DNA of 64,000 nt, from positions 18,542 through 82,541 of IMG/VR virus record IMGVR_UViG_3300022682_000042; one strand, 5' to 3'. This document shows positions 48,991 to 56,778 of the stretch, in pieces. The translations under genes and the position numbers were made by a program. This DNA is from a virus. How positions within the stretch are numbered: position 1 is the first letter of the stretch; every line of letters begins with the position of its first letter. The notes beneath the pieces were generated by a model. That model made no database searches, was not told the origin of the DNA, and was given only the letters and a program-made list of their open reading frames with translations.

Positions 48991-49977
48991 GCTTTTACAG
49001 AGGAATGTTTCTTGATTAGGTCGATTTCCTTTATCAATATAACCGCATATCGAACATTCCCGGCTGGTATTACGAGGGTCTATCAAGATTACCTGTACCC
49101 CCGCCAGAACAGCCTTGTACTTGATTTTCTGTATAAGATCATAAAATGCCCAACTATGGTGTATCCTACGTTGGCCTTTTCTAACTGTTATCCGGCTACG
49201 AATGCCGCTCAAATCCTCAAGGGCAATTCCGCGTCCGGTGTCTTTGGCCTTGCTGACAAGATGCTTACTGATTACGTGATTAGTATTATTGGCAAAGTTT
49301 GCCTCCTTTTTGCTACGTTTTTTGAGCAAACGTCTAGCAGAGTCGGTTTGTTTGCTTTGCAATTTGCTTCTAAGGTTGGAATATCTGGCCCTGATGTTAT
49401 TCAAATGGCTACCAGAATATATTTCCCCATCCGAGTCAACAGCAATGTTTTTGATACCCAAGTCTATACCGAGAAATTCAGATACTTCTTCGAGCGGTGG
49501 TTCATCAACATCACAAGTGGCAAACAAATAAAACTCGTTACCAATAAGACACAAGTCGCTTTCGCCCCGTCTCGTTTTGAGAAGTTCAAACTGGCGATTA
49601 CCTGTTATAAACGGTATTTTCAACCGACCTTCAATGGTCCAAATACTGACAATTTGCTTGTCGAGTTTCCAAGACAAAATGCGGTCATCATAAGAAATTG
49701 CGCCTTTCAAACTAAATGTTCGCTTGGTCTTTTTGTCGAGCTTGTAAGCATCAGCGACTTTGGCAATCTGCCTCACGGTCATCTGGGCCGACAAGGAAAA
49801 TATGGTGCGAATATCCTTGTAAACCAACCGGTGAATGTCAAATTGCTTAAACGTCTTGGCTTCCCAGGCTCTATTACTAATTTCATTGCAGACTTGGTTG
49901 GCAATGTTGAGGGTTTGACCAAGAGCACATCTCTGTTGATTATCGGGAGTAAGTTTAACTTTGGCTATCAATTTCAT
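48889..49977 (-). CDS. tnpB: RNA-guided nuclease TnpB (IS605 OrfB family)
   Basis: 362 aa from ATG 49977. FLGIDLGIKNIAVDSDGEIY holds the first RuvC Asp, GIALEDLSGIRSRITVRKGQ the Glu, CSICGYIDKGNRPNQETFLC with CKSCGHSANADVNAARVI the zinc finger and last Asp. All catalytic residues are present. TnpB cuts DNA next to a short TAM with a guide from its own 3' end and keeps the element in place. Promoter TTGCAT/TATAAT lies 9 bases before the start. Confidence 0.9.
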   Translation of the reverse strand: MKLIAKVKLTPDNQQRCALGQTLNIANQVCNEISNRAWEAKTFKQFDIHRLVYKDIRTIFSLSAQMTVRQIAKVADAYKLDKKTKRTFSLKGAISYDDRILSWKLDKQIVSIWTIEGRLKIPFITGNRQFELLKTRRGESDLCLIGNEFYLFATCDVDEPPLEEVSEFLGIDLGIKNIAVDSDGEIYSGSHLNNIRARYSNLRSKLQSKQTDSARRLLKKRSKKEANFANNTNHVISKHLVSKAKDTGRGIALEDLSGIRSRITVRKGQRRIHHSWAFYDLIQKIKYKAVLAGVQVILIDPRNTSRECSICGYIDKGNRPNQETFLCKSCGHSANADVNAARVIASRPAINRANVGEPLLAA

Positions 49978-49986
49978 AATATGAGT

Positions 49987-50015
49987 ATTATAACACAAAC
50001 ATTCTAAATATGCAA
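49987..50015 (-). promoter_or_regulatory. Promoter of tnpB
   Basis: Minus strand TTGCAT (50015-50010), 17-base spacer, TATAAT (49992-49987); ATG 9 bases downstream, so the transcript is nearly leaderless. Confidence 0.65.
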
Positions 50016-50071
50016 AAGGAGGTAAGGCCCTCCTCCCCCACCGGAGGTGGGGGTTTCCGGGCCGAATACGA

Positions 50072-50317
50072 ATGAAAAAGGCCCCGGACGTAGAGTGTCC
50101 TGCTATCAGGGGTAGGCCGGCCGTTTGTCGGGCCTGTGTCTGGCAGGAGGGCGGGCCGGGGCCACATTGTATTGACATAGCAAGAAAGGCGAGGAAGAAC
50201 AATGGCAACCGAAAACCCGGAGGTATGGGACTTTCGAGACCCGGAGGTAGACCAGTCGATATCGATTATCAAATATCAACCGACCTGGGAAGAGTTGACG
50301 GCCTTGGTAGGGATTGA
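50072..50317 (+). CDS. Small cysteine-cluster protein
   Basis: The first 45 residues look real: VECPAIRGRPAVCRACVW and GPHCIDIARKARKNN hold four Cys and a His. The second half overlaps the 50202 gene in another frame, so a shorter protein or a shift is possible. Similar in type to the 34039 gene. Confidence 0.4.
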   Translation: MKKAPDVECPAIRGRPAVCRACVWQEGGPGPHCIDIARKARKNNGNRKPGGMGLSRPGGRPVDIDYQISTDLGRVDGLGRD

Positions 50318-51014
50318 GGTTTGGCGGGACAAGGGATGGGATGCAGCCCCGGTCGGGGCAAAGGTATTAAAACTTAAGGCCGTCTATATTCGGGAAGGGG
50401 CCAGGAATTATTTTATGCGGGTCTATAAAGAGAATGGGGACCCGTGGCCTGGGGTTAGAATGGCCCGGACCTGGCCCAATGCTCCGACTGCGGCCGGTGG
50501 GGAAAAGTTCATCCCGGACTATGCTCTGGTAGCCCGGCAAAAAGGTTATCCCGATTATGACTCTCATACCGGGGTGGGGGCCTGGACGAAATTGGTTACC
50601 GGTCAGGCTGAAGAATTTGCTGAAGCTGATTGGGTCTGGTCTGGCGATTCAGTCTGTACTGTTACCGGTGGTTTTGGGGTAGATATTTTCTGGCCTTTAA
50701 TTCCATCTGACCCGAATGTGTCCCCTCAATATGTCGATGCCCTGGCCGGCTGTTGTTGGGTTGGGGGAACTAACCACTTGACTGTAGCCAATGGGGTTTG
50801 GCAGATGGTAACCAAGACGGATAATAATGGCGGAACAATTCCTCCCCCAACCCCGACCGGCAAAGGTTCCCTGGTTATCAAGCTGGCCGATGGGACAAAG
50901 CTATTTCATGTCCCACTCGTTGACGGCCCACCCGGTAATTATGACGCCGTTGTTTTCGAGGTTGACGGCCAGGAAATAGCTCACGTGAGAGGAATACCGG
51001 GAGGCCCTGCATGA
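50202..51014 (+). CDS. Virion- or lysis-associated protein, beta-rich
   Basis: 270 aa behind AGGAAG. WDFRDPEVDQSISIIKYQPT, YFMRVYKENGDPWPGVRMAR, GYPDYDSHTGVGAWTKLV, a linker GTIPPPTPTGKGS, and a final small domain (LVIKLADGTKLFHVPL). It looks like one or two carbohydrate-binding-type beta domains with a proline linker; a catalytic lysin site is not seen. Likely part of lysis or tail machinery. Confidence 0.5.
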   Translation: MATENPEVWDFRDPEVDQSISIIKYQPTWEELTALVGIEVWRDKGWDAAPVGAKVLKLKAVYIREGARNYFMRVYKENGDPWPGVRMARTWPNAPTAAGGEKFIPDYALVARQKGYPDYDSHTGVGAWTKLVTGQAEEFAEADWVWSGDSVCTVTGGFGVDIFWPLIPSDPNVSPQYVDALAGCCWVGGTNHLTVANGVWQMVTKTDNNGGTIPPPTPTGKGSLVIKLADGTKLFHVPLVDGPPGNYDAVVFEVDGQEIAHVRGIPGGPA

Positions 51015-51703
51015 CCGATGAAGTTGTAACCGTTTTACCTGAGACCAATGGCCTGGAATACAATGACCCTCCTCGGCTGGTCTGGGTTCCGGTCAGGGAG
51101 GCAGTTGGATTATTGTGGGCCGGGAATCCTAAACTCCACTCGATTGGAGATTTAGTTCAGTCCATTGAACGATATGGCCTGCAAGAATTACCTAAATTTG
51201 ACGCCAACCTGGAAAACAGGGGTGGGGGCCGGGGAGCGATTGTAGCTGGCAATGGCCGGGTCGAGGCTTTAGCCTGGATGGAACAGGATGGCCGGGATTT
51301 ACCCAGGGGAATAGCCAAAGGACCGGATGGGGCCTGGGCCTTGCCGGTCCTGGCCGGGGTAGATCAACCTTCGGAGGAGATGGCGGCGGCCTACGCGGTG
51401 GACTCCAATAACCTGACTTTGGCCGGGGGTGGTTTTGATGCTTTCGACATGGCCCGACTGTGGGATGAAGAGGCTTATGTGGCCCTGGTAGAGTCGTTGG
51501 GGGATATGAGGCCGGTCACGGTAGACGGGGAGGCTTTGGATGCCTTGATAGGAATGAATGGAAATCAAAACAAAAAAACAGAACCGATAGATATACTACC
51601 AGAATACGCTATTTTGATTGAGTGTGACAGTGAACAGGCACAGGTTGTTGCATTGGAAGAATTAGTGGGGTTGGGCTATCAATGCCGAGCTTTAATATCA
51701 TAA
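51011..51703 (+). CDS. ParB/sulfiredoxin-fold protein
   Basis: 230 aa. LVWVPVREAVGLLWAGNP, SIERYGLQELPKFDANLEN and IVAGNGRVEALAWMEQDG are the ParB nuclease-fold motif (GNGR in place of GExR). Such proteins accompany DNA-modification enzymes in phages. Overlaps the next gene by 22 bases, so a joint function with the ATPase-GNAT protein is likely. Confidence 0.7.
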   Translation: MTDEVVTVLPETNGLEYNDPPRLVWVPVREAVGLLWAGNPKLHSIGDLVQSIERYGLQELPKFDANLENRGGGRGAIVAGNGRVEALAWMEQDGRDLPRGIAKGPDGAWALPVLAGVDQPSEEMAAAYAVDSNNLTLAGGGFDAFDMARLWDEEAYVALVESLGDMRPVTVDGEALDALIGMNGNQNKKTEPIDILPEYAILIECDSEQAQVVALEELVGLGYQCRALIS

Positions 51704-52836
51704 GACAAGTTGACATAGAGCGGACGCCGCGAGTAATGCAACTGGAAGGCATCTTTGACGTTGCGCCGTCACAACGAAGTGAAGAGCGATGGCAAGGCGA
51801 GATTGACTTGCCAGACGATTGGAATATTGGCGTTATCGTTGGTCCGTCTGGCTCCGGCAAAACGACATTGGCACATGAGCTATTCCCTGATTTCATTGTC
51901 AATTGCTACGATTGGCCGGATAGCAAGAGTATTGTTGACGCCTTCCCAGATGGCTTGAGTATCAAAGATATTACCGGCTATCTGTCATCTGTCGGGTTTT
52001 CTTCCCCGCCGTCGTGGTTGCGTCCGTTTCGGGTATTGTCGAATGGTGAGCAATTCCGGGCGACGCTGGCCAGGGCTTTGGCCGATGAGCGAGAGTTGAT
52101 TGTCATAGATGAATTTACCAGTGTCGTTGATAGGACTGTGGCTCAGATTGGTAGTGCGGCATTATCCAAAGCAATCAGGCGTAAGGGCAAAAAGTTTATT
52201 GCCGTTTCTGTGCATTATGACATTCTGGATTGGCTTGAGCCGGATTGGGTGTATCAGCCTCACACAGGCGAATATTACACCGGGAGGTATCTTCACCGGA
52301 GACCGGAGATTAAGCTCAAAGTTAAACGGGTTCATCACTCCGCTTGGCGAATATTCCGGCAGTATCATTATTTAGACACCGGCCTGAATACGGCAGCGGT
52401 TTGCTTTTGCGCTTTTTACGATGGGAGGCCGGTGGCGTTTACGGCAGCGTTGCACTTCCCGCACCCAAAGGCAAAGAATATCAAACGGGAACATCGGACG
52501 GTTTGCTTGCCGGACTTTCAAGGTGTGGGAATTGGGAACGCTCTGAGTGATTATGTTGGAGCGATGTTTAAGACGGTTGGGTATCGGTGGCAGTCTCAAA
52601 CGAGCAATCCAGCAATGATACACGCTAGAAATAGGTCGAAAAATTGGGCGATGATTGCGAGGCCAAATAGAAAATCTAAAACTATGCCTAAGCAATCATT
52701 TTCTGGAAAAAGAAAGGGTACGTCTGGCCCAGGGGCCGGACGTACCGGAGGATTAACAAAACGATTGCGAGCCACATTTGAATATGTTGGTTCGGCACTT
52801 GATAAACAAGAGGCAATAAAAATTATGAGTGATTAA
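51682..52836 (+). CDS. ABC ATPase-GNAT fusion (Mom-like DNA modification)
   Basis: 384 aa. Residues 45-200: ABC ATPase with GPSGSGKTT (54-62), signature LSNGEQ (119-124) and LIVIDEF (139-145). Residues 210-340: GNAT-like domain with WRIFRQYHYLDTGLNTAAVC, GRPVAFTAALHFPH and LPDFQGVGIGNALSDYVGA (acyl-CoA loop). This resembles the Mu Mom protein family, which acylates adenine in DNA. Low GGCC and different codon style show it came from elsewhere. Confidence 0.65.
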   Translation: MPSFNIIRQVDIERTPRVMQLEGIFDVAPSQRSEERWQGEIDLPDDWNIGVIVGPSGSGKTTLAHELFPDFIVNCYDWPDSKSIVDAFPDGLSIKDITGYLSSVGFSSPPSWLRPFRVLSNGEQFRATLARALADERELIVIDEFTSVVDRTVAQIGSAALSKAIRRKGKKFIAVSVHYDILDWLEPDWVYQPHTGEYYTGRYLHRRPEIKLKVKRVHHSAWRIFRQYHYLDTGLNTAAVCFCAFYDGRPVAFTAALHFPHPKAKNIKREHRTVCLPDFQGVGIGNALSDYVGAMFKTVGYRWQSQTSNPAMIHARNRSKNWAMIARPNRKSKTMPKQSFSGKRKGTSGPGAGRTGGLTKRLRATFEYVGSALDKQEAIKIMSD

Positions 52837-53039
52837 CTTTTAATCACCTCCCCCACCGCCCTAACCTGCCCCTCATCCCACTCAGAGACCCACCTAAACA
52901 GTTCGGACAGGTTCCCCCGTCCCCCATAGGTAAACCCCAGGGCCATCGCCACTTTTTCCCCGTTCTCCCGCTGTTCCGGTGACAATTTAACCGGGGTCAC
53001 GGGCCAGTTGCTTTTCTTTGATCTATTGTTGTTAGTCAT
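52833..53039 (-). CDS. Small hypothetical protein (leftward operon end)
   Basis: 68 aa. Basic head (MTNNNRSKKSNWPVTPVKLS) and VAMALGFTYGGRGNLSELFR, which looks like a ribbon-helix or HTH-like binding part. Last gene of the leftward early-type run; its start overlaps the upstream stop (ATGA). Confidence 0.55.
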   Translation of the reverse strand: MTNNNRSKKSNWPVTPVKLSPEQRENGEKVAMALGFTYGGRGNLSELFRWVSEWDEGQVRAVGEVIKS

Positions 53040-53715
53040 TAGGTTCCTCCTTGATTTCTACCAGGTCATAACCCGGTAGGGTATCGAACATGATAGGGCC
53101 AAAGGGAACCGACCTGGCCCCACATTGGGGACATTGGCCTGGATATTTGCCCTTGATAAGGGCCGGTAGTTCATCCATTTCGGCCTCATTTCCTTCCCAC
53201 CCACAGTTCTTACACTTACGTCGATCAACCCGTTTCCAACGGGGAGAGATTCCGGTTAATGTCTCTGGAATTTCTCCCTTTTTATCTTTCAGGATTTCTT
53301 TAAGGGTTGGTAGAATTTCCTTGAAACAGTCAGAGCAACAACCCACCGAGACAGACCCGGTGATACGAATAAACCGGTGGGCCAACTCAATGGCCGGAAA
53401 AGACAAAGGTTTGTTGTAGTTCTTTTCTCCCTTTTGATGATACTGGCTGGTTCGTTTATAGGTAGCATATCCGGCCCGTTTGTCACAGACATCACAGTGA
53501 CGAATTCTTTCGTAACGATGAACCAAGCGGCCTTCATTTTCCAGTTCGGTCAAGACACGGGCCACAAAGTCTTTGAACTTTTCCGGGACTTCCGGCAAGA
53601 CATTTTCAAGCCGTTTTTTAGCTTTGTCTACGTCTACCTGAATTTTATTCCGGCATTGGCCGTCGAGTAAGACCAGTTCATTGTCTGTTAGATGAACCAT
53701 AGTTGTAAAAGTCAT
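53032..53715 (-). CDS. Zinc-ribbon hypothetical protein
   Basis: 227 aa. Two metal sites: HCDVCDKRAGYATYKR with GCCSDCF, and KCKNCGWEGNEAEMDE with CPQCGARSVPFG. Mostly helix in the first 80 residues. It could be a nucleic-acid-binding early protein. Confidence 0.6.
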   Translation of the reverse strand: MTFTTMVHLTDNELVLLDGQCRNKIQVDVDKAKKRLENVLPEVPEKFKDFVARVLTELENEGRLVHRYERIRHCDVCDKRAGYATYKRTSQYHQKGEKNYNKPLSFPAIELAHRFIRITGSVSVGCCSDCFKEILPTLKEILKDKKGEIPETLTGISPRWKRVDRRKCKNCGWEGNEAEMDELPALIKGKYPGQCPQCGARSVPFGPIMFDTLPGYDLVEIKEEPND

Positions 53716-53747
53716 TTGTCTTTCCTTTCCGGTCGGGATGTCCCAAC

Positions 53748-53966
53748 CTAATTACTAATTACAACAATCCAGGCCCAATTATGCTGAAAAGTCATTTCGG
53801 TAACAGTACCTTTGAGGGGGCTAACCGGTTTGACTCTGGTCAAGTTACCCTGATGTTCGATAACTTCATACACTGCCAGATTCCCGGTCTTTTCAGGGCC
53901 AGGGTTTTCTTCCTCTACTACAAACTGTTGGCCCGGTTGAACCTTTGATAACGTGATGTGTTGCAT
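53748..53966 (-). CDS. Small hypothetical protein
   Basis: 72 aa, beta-rich (ITLSKVQPGQQFVVEEENPG, VTEMTFQHNWAWIVVIS). Start after AAAGGA. Not recognised; part of the leftward early-type run. Confidence 0.5.
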   Translation of the reverse strand: MQHITLSKVQPGQQFVVEEENPGPEKTGNLAVYEVIEHQGNLTRVKPVSPLKGTVTEMTFQHNWAWIVVISN

Positions 53967-53978
53967 TTTTAGTCCTTT

Positions 53979-54614
53979 CTAATATTTATCTTCGTCTAAT
54001 ATTGGGTAAGTCATAGCCCCCACAGTCAGATAATCGTGAAGGCCATACCATTGAGGGATGTCCAGTTCAAACCAGTTGGCCTTAGACCGAAAAGGCTGAA
54101 ACATTCGATAGAACCGGTCATTGGCATTACAACCCCCTTCCGGTTCCCCGATATAGATGACCGGTCGGCCATAATTCCAGGCCCACAGGGTTTTGGCGGC
54201 CACATCTTCGTTATAGGGAGGCCAGGACATTAACAGAATGTCCCGATCAATAGTTCCGGCGGCCTCGATGGCATCCATCTTTTTGACCGGGTAGACCGGC
54301 TCCCCTCCTCCGTTTTTCCAGGAGAAATCATCGGTCGCCAGGATGTCAACCCCGGCCTCGGCCAGAGCTTTGGCCAGCCAACCCCGGCCGGCCATTACTT
54401 CCAAAACTTGCCGGTTCCCAATCCATTCGGCCAATTGGTCGGTCCAGGACCGGCAAACGACGGCCCACATTCCGTGTTTGATAGCAATGTCTCTGGCCCT
54501 CATTGCATCCCCGGCCTTTTCAAACCAGGGGTCATAGGTTGGGGCCAGAATGTCAGGGGAAGTTGGGGGGATTTCTCCCCGGTTCAGGTAATCAAAGAAT
54601 TCTTCAGTTTTCAT
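53979..54614 (-). CDS. SAM methyltransferase-like protein
   Basis: 211 aa. VLEVMAGRGWLAKALAEAGV (SAM motif I, about residue 70-90), ILATDDFSWKNGG, and DILLMSWPPYNEDVAAKT, where SWPPY could be the catalytic (N/D/S)PPY loop of a DNA or small-molecule methylase. Overlaps its upstream gene (ATGA). Confidence 0.6.
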   Translation of the reverse strand: MKTEEFFDYLNRGEIPPTSPDILAPTYDPWFEKAGDAMRARDIAIKHGMWAVVCRSWTDQLAEWIGNRQVLEVMAGRGWLAKALAEAGVDILATDDFSWKNGGGEPVYPVKKMDAIEAAGTIDRDILLMSWPPYNEDVAAKTLWAWNYGRPVIYIGEPEGGCNANDRFYRMFQPFRSKANWFELDIPQWYGLHDYLTVGAMTYPILDEDKY

Positions 54615-54946
54615 ATTGCGTTCCTCCGGCTCAAAACTTCCTCAGTATAATTTCTGGTTTTTTTGTTATAGGCCCCCAACTCTTTGGCCGTTTTACCTTT
54701 GGCCCTCTTAGGCTTCCTGGTCCGGGGACAAGGCATCTGGGGCTGTTGTTCCGGCTTACCCTGGGCCAGTTCTTTTCTGGCCTCATCCAGTACCGACCAG
54801 TAAAGGTCAGTCAGTCGCCGGTATTCGTCTAAGCCCTGTTCGGCCTGGACCTGGGCCATTATTTGGCTCAAACGTTGTTGGGCATTGATGTCACCGGCGG
54901 CCTCAGCTTTGGTCAAGTGGGTCACAATTTCTGTTAGTTTGTTCAT
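54611..54946 (-). CDS. Helical early protein
   Basis: 111 aa. Helix-rich (LTEIVTHLTKAEAAGDINAQ) with a basic C-terminal half (CPRTRKPKRAKGKTAKELG), consistent with DNA binding. No family recognised. Confidence 0.5.
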   Translation of the reverse strand: MNKLTEIVTHLTKAEAAGDINAQQRLSQIMAQVQAEQGLDEYRRLTDLYWSVLDEARKELAQGKPEQQPQMPCPRTRKPKRAKGKTAKELGAYNKKTRNYTEEVLSRRNAI

Positions 54947-54997
54947 TTTAGGGCCTTTCTGCCGGTTACGAGGCCACCGGCGGGGCGCTTGGGGTTG

Positions 54998-55249
54998 TTA
55001 GTTATTATTTAACCAGTTTTTCTTTTGTCGTTTCTGACTTTCAAAGTTTCCTTCAAAGGTTGGTATCAGGTCTGAGGCAAAAACCCAGTGGGCATCGGTT
55101 TGTTGGCAGTGGGGACAGGTACAAAAATCGTGTATACGGGCGGCCTGTTGGCCGTGGAACCCGTCCCGGTCCATTTCTTTCGGGGCCTCAAAAGCCTCAT
55201 TACATCGATTGCAGTGGATGGTATCTTGGGAGTTTACTTTCTGGCTCAT
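54998..55249 (-). CDS. Zinc-ribbon early protein
   Basis: 83 aa from ATG 55249, after TTGGAG. IHCNRCNEAFEAPKEMD and FCTCPHCQQTDAHWVF form a treble-clef or ribbon-like zinc site. First gene behind promoter copy 1. Confidence 0.6.
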   Translation of the reverse strand: MSQKVNSQDTIHCNRCNEAFEAPKEMDRDGFHGQQAARIHDFCTCPHCQQTDAHWVFASDLIPTFEGNFESQKRQKKNWLNNN

Positions 55250-55257
55250 TTTATTCT

Positions 55258-55362
55258 CCAAAACTCACTTAATTTAATTACTTAACTATGAATATTATAC
55301 TATATTATATACTTCTTGTCAAGTATTTTATAGGTCAATTTCAGACATTTAACCTTAAAAAA
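55258..55362 (-). repeat. Leftward promoter repeat, copy 1
   Basis: One of three related segments of about 100 bp (others at 56628-56740 and 60733-60845). They share AATTTAATTACTTAACT, the -10 region, CAAGTATTTTATAG and ACCTTAAAA. Confidence 0.75.
55294..55322 (-). promoter_or_regulatory. Leftward promoter 1
   Basis: Minus strand TTGACA (55322-55317), 17-base spacer, TATAAT (55299-55294), inside promoter repeat copy 1. Confidence 0.8.
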
Positions 55363-55408
55363 ATAAGGCCCGGTTGGGATGTCCCGACCGGGTCAAAGAT
55401 GGTTACAA

Positions 55409-55615
55409 CTATAACACTTTTTCGGCGTCCTGTTGGGCTTGAGGATGACAACTATAACTCTTGATAGCCTGGGCCAGTTCCGGGCCGGTCATAATTGAAT
55501 TAGGCTTGACCAAAAACCCCCAGGTTTGGGTCAGGTGGGTAACTTCTTCTTTACTCAATTTAGTCGAGTCAAATGTTACAAAAAAGTGGTCTCCGACAGT
55601 TCTTCTAATAACCAT
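55409..55615 (-). CDS. Small early protein
   Basis: 68 aa from ATG 55615 (GGGAGG upstream). VIRRTVGDHFFVTFDSTKLS and LAQAIKSYSCHPQAQQDA. It follows ardC directly and overlaps its stop, so is probably co-translated. Unknown family. Confidence 0.55.
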   Translation of the reverse strand: MVIRRTVGDHFFVTFDSTKLSKEEVTHLTQTWGFLVKPNSIMTGPELAQAIKSYSCHPQAQQDAEKVL

Positions 55616-55616
55616 T

Positions 55617-56402
55617 TTATACCTCCCCACCGGCTAGCCCGGTGATTTTATCCAGGACCAACCCCACAGTCTTGGTAGCTTCCATAATAGCCTTTAACGG
55701 GTCATCGGCCATCCGGCTGATATAGTTCCAGCAGTTGCCGGTCCGGTCACCCAGGCCGTAGAGGTCCATCAGGACGGTGGCGCTAACTTCGGCTACAGCC
55801 TCTTGATACTCGGTCTGCTTGCCGACTAACTCCTCAAACGTGGCGTGGGTAGCGTGGGCCAATTCGTGAAACCAGGTTTTGGCGTCATCGGTTCCGACTC
55901 TGACCTTCTTACCATCTTTGGAGCACCATCCCAGGCAACCGTCATACGTTGGCCCAAAGGCCCAGTCGATTCCCAGGGCATCGGCCACATCGGTCAGAGG
56001 AGGCAATTCGGCCGGCTCGTAGTTGACAACCTGGGGGCTGTCCGGGTCTATAGGTTCGGTCTGGTTATAACCGAACACAGCAGCAGTTCCAAAGCCGATA
56101 AGTTGGTAATACTCTGACCCGTCATCTTTTTCTTTCTTGATGGTCCGGGGGGTGAAGATGAACCCGGCTGACTGGCCTTTCTTAACTTGCCGGCCTGCTT
56201 CTTTCCACTGGTTGTAAGTCCGGTTATCCAGGTCGCCGGTCTGGGCATAGGCCAGGACTTTGTTTGAGAAAGACCACCGGTAAGCCGGGGCATCATCGGC
56301 CACTTTGGTCTTGACCACGGCCACCAGGGGGGAGAGGTCCCCGGTTTGGAACCGGTCAATCATTTCATTCATTCGGGCTTGGGCTTTAGCTGATAGTTTC
56401 AT
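55617..56402 (-). CDS. ardC: ArdC-like antirestriction / zincin protein
   Basis: 261 aa. Residues 1-110: ArdC N-terminal ssDNA-binding fold (YRWSFSNKVLAYAQTGDLDN, WKEAGRQVKKGQ, FIFTPRTIKKE). Residues 130-225: metallopeptidase with TWFHELAHATHATF (HExxH, 179-183) and EYQEAVAEVSATVLM (third zinc Glu). ArdC proteins protect incoming ssDNA from restriction. In this phage it sits in the early-type leftward run, fitting a role right after entry. Confidence 0.85.
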   Translation of the reverse strand: MKLSAKAQARMNEMIDRFQTGDLSPLVAVVKTKVADDAPAYRWSFSNKVLAYAQTGDLDNRTYNQWKEAGRQVKKGQSAGFIFTPRTIKKEKDDGSEYYQLIGFGTAAVFGYNQTEPIDPDSPQVVNYEPAELPPLTDVADALGIDWAFGPTYDGCLGWCSKDGKKVRVGTDDAKTWFHELAHATHATFEELVGKQTEYQEAVAEVSATVLMDLYGLGDRTGNCWNYISRMADDPLKAIMEATKTVGLVLDKITGLAGGEV

Positions 56403-56619
56403 TTTTTAGCTCCTTTTTTACAAGAAATTTTTCTGGCCCAATTTGTCCGTTAAAGAAATTTTGTCGAGCCGTTTGTTTATCATCAGAATAAAGATAATGC
56501 CATCTTTTTGGATTCCCATTTGAACCGTACCAGCCACCGTTTTTGTGTTTCATCCATTTTATCGGTGGGAAACAGAAGTCATTTTCAATTGATACTATAT
56601 CATCTTCAAAAATATACAT
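56386..56619 (-). CDS. Hypothetical protein before ardC
   Basis: 77 aa, ATG 56619 after TTGGAG, overlapping the ardC start. MYIFEDDIVSIENDF and WMKHKNGGWYGSNGNPKRW; aromatic- and Asn-rich, AT-rich. No family recognised. First gene after promoter copy 2. Confidence 0.55.
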   Translation of the reverse strand: MYIFEDDIVSIENDFCFPPIKWMKHKNGGWYGSNGNPKRWHYLYSDDKQTARQNFFNGQIGPEKFLVKKELKNETIS

Positions 56620-56627
56620 TGGTTACT

Positions 56628-56740
56628 CCAAAACTCACTTAATTTAATTACTTAACTCTATAACCTATTATATTATATAACATACTTCCTGTCAAGTATT
56701 TTATAGACCAATTTCAGCCTATTTACCTTAAAATTCCAGT
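56628..56740. repeat. Leftward promoter repeat, copy 2
   Basis: Same segment as at 55258 and 60733, placed between divergent genes (56619 leftward, 56779 rightward). Confidence 0.75.
56667..56695 (-). promoter_or_regulatory. Leftward promoter 2
   Basis: Minus strand TTGACA (56695-56690), 17-base spacer, TATAAT (56672-56667). Confidence 0.75.
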
Positions 56741-56743
56741 CTG

Positions 56744-56772
56744 TTGAACCTACCCCAAAACTATGGTAAAAT
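56744..56772 (+). promoter_or_regulatory. Rightward promoter of the TerS-like gene
   Basis: TTGAAC (56744-56749), 17-base spacer, TAAAAT (56767-56772), six bases before ATG 56779: leaderless. Nearly the same sequence stands before terL. Confidence 0.75.
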
Positions 56773-56778
56773 ACTCTT

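Larger units (their letters stand above)
48862..50053 (-). mobile_element. IS200/IS605-type element with tnpB only
   Basis: The element has no tnpA. On the right in gene direction is hairpin CCACCGGT / ACCGGTGG (48862-48880), on the left CCCCCACC / GGTGGGGG (50035-50053). Subterminal hairpins without inverted terminal repeats are typical of IS605-group elements. Exact ends and the TAM cannot be fixed without an empty site; the 5' flank just past the left hairpin and the guide just past 48862 would define them. Confidence 0.65.

Noticed and set aside
48982-50007. 341-codon open frame on the plus strand opposite tnpB
   Set aside because: It is the complement of a gene with all TnpB catalytic residues and has no family features.
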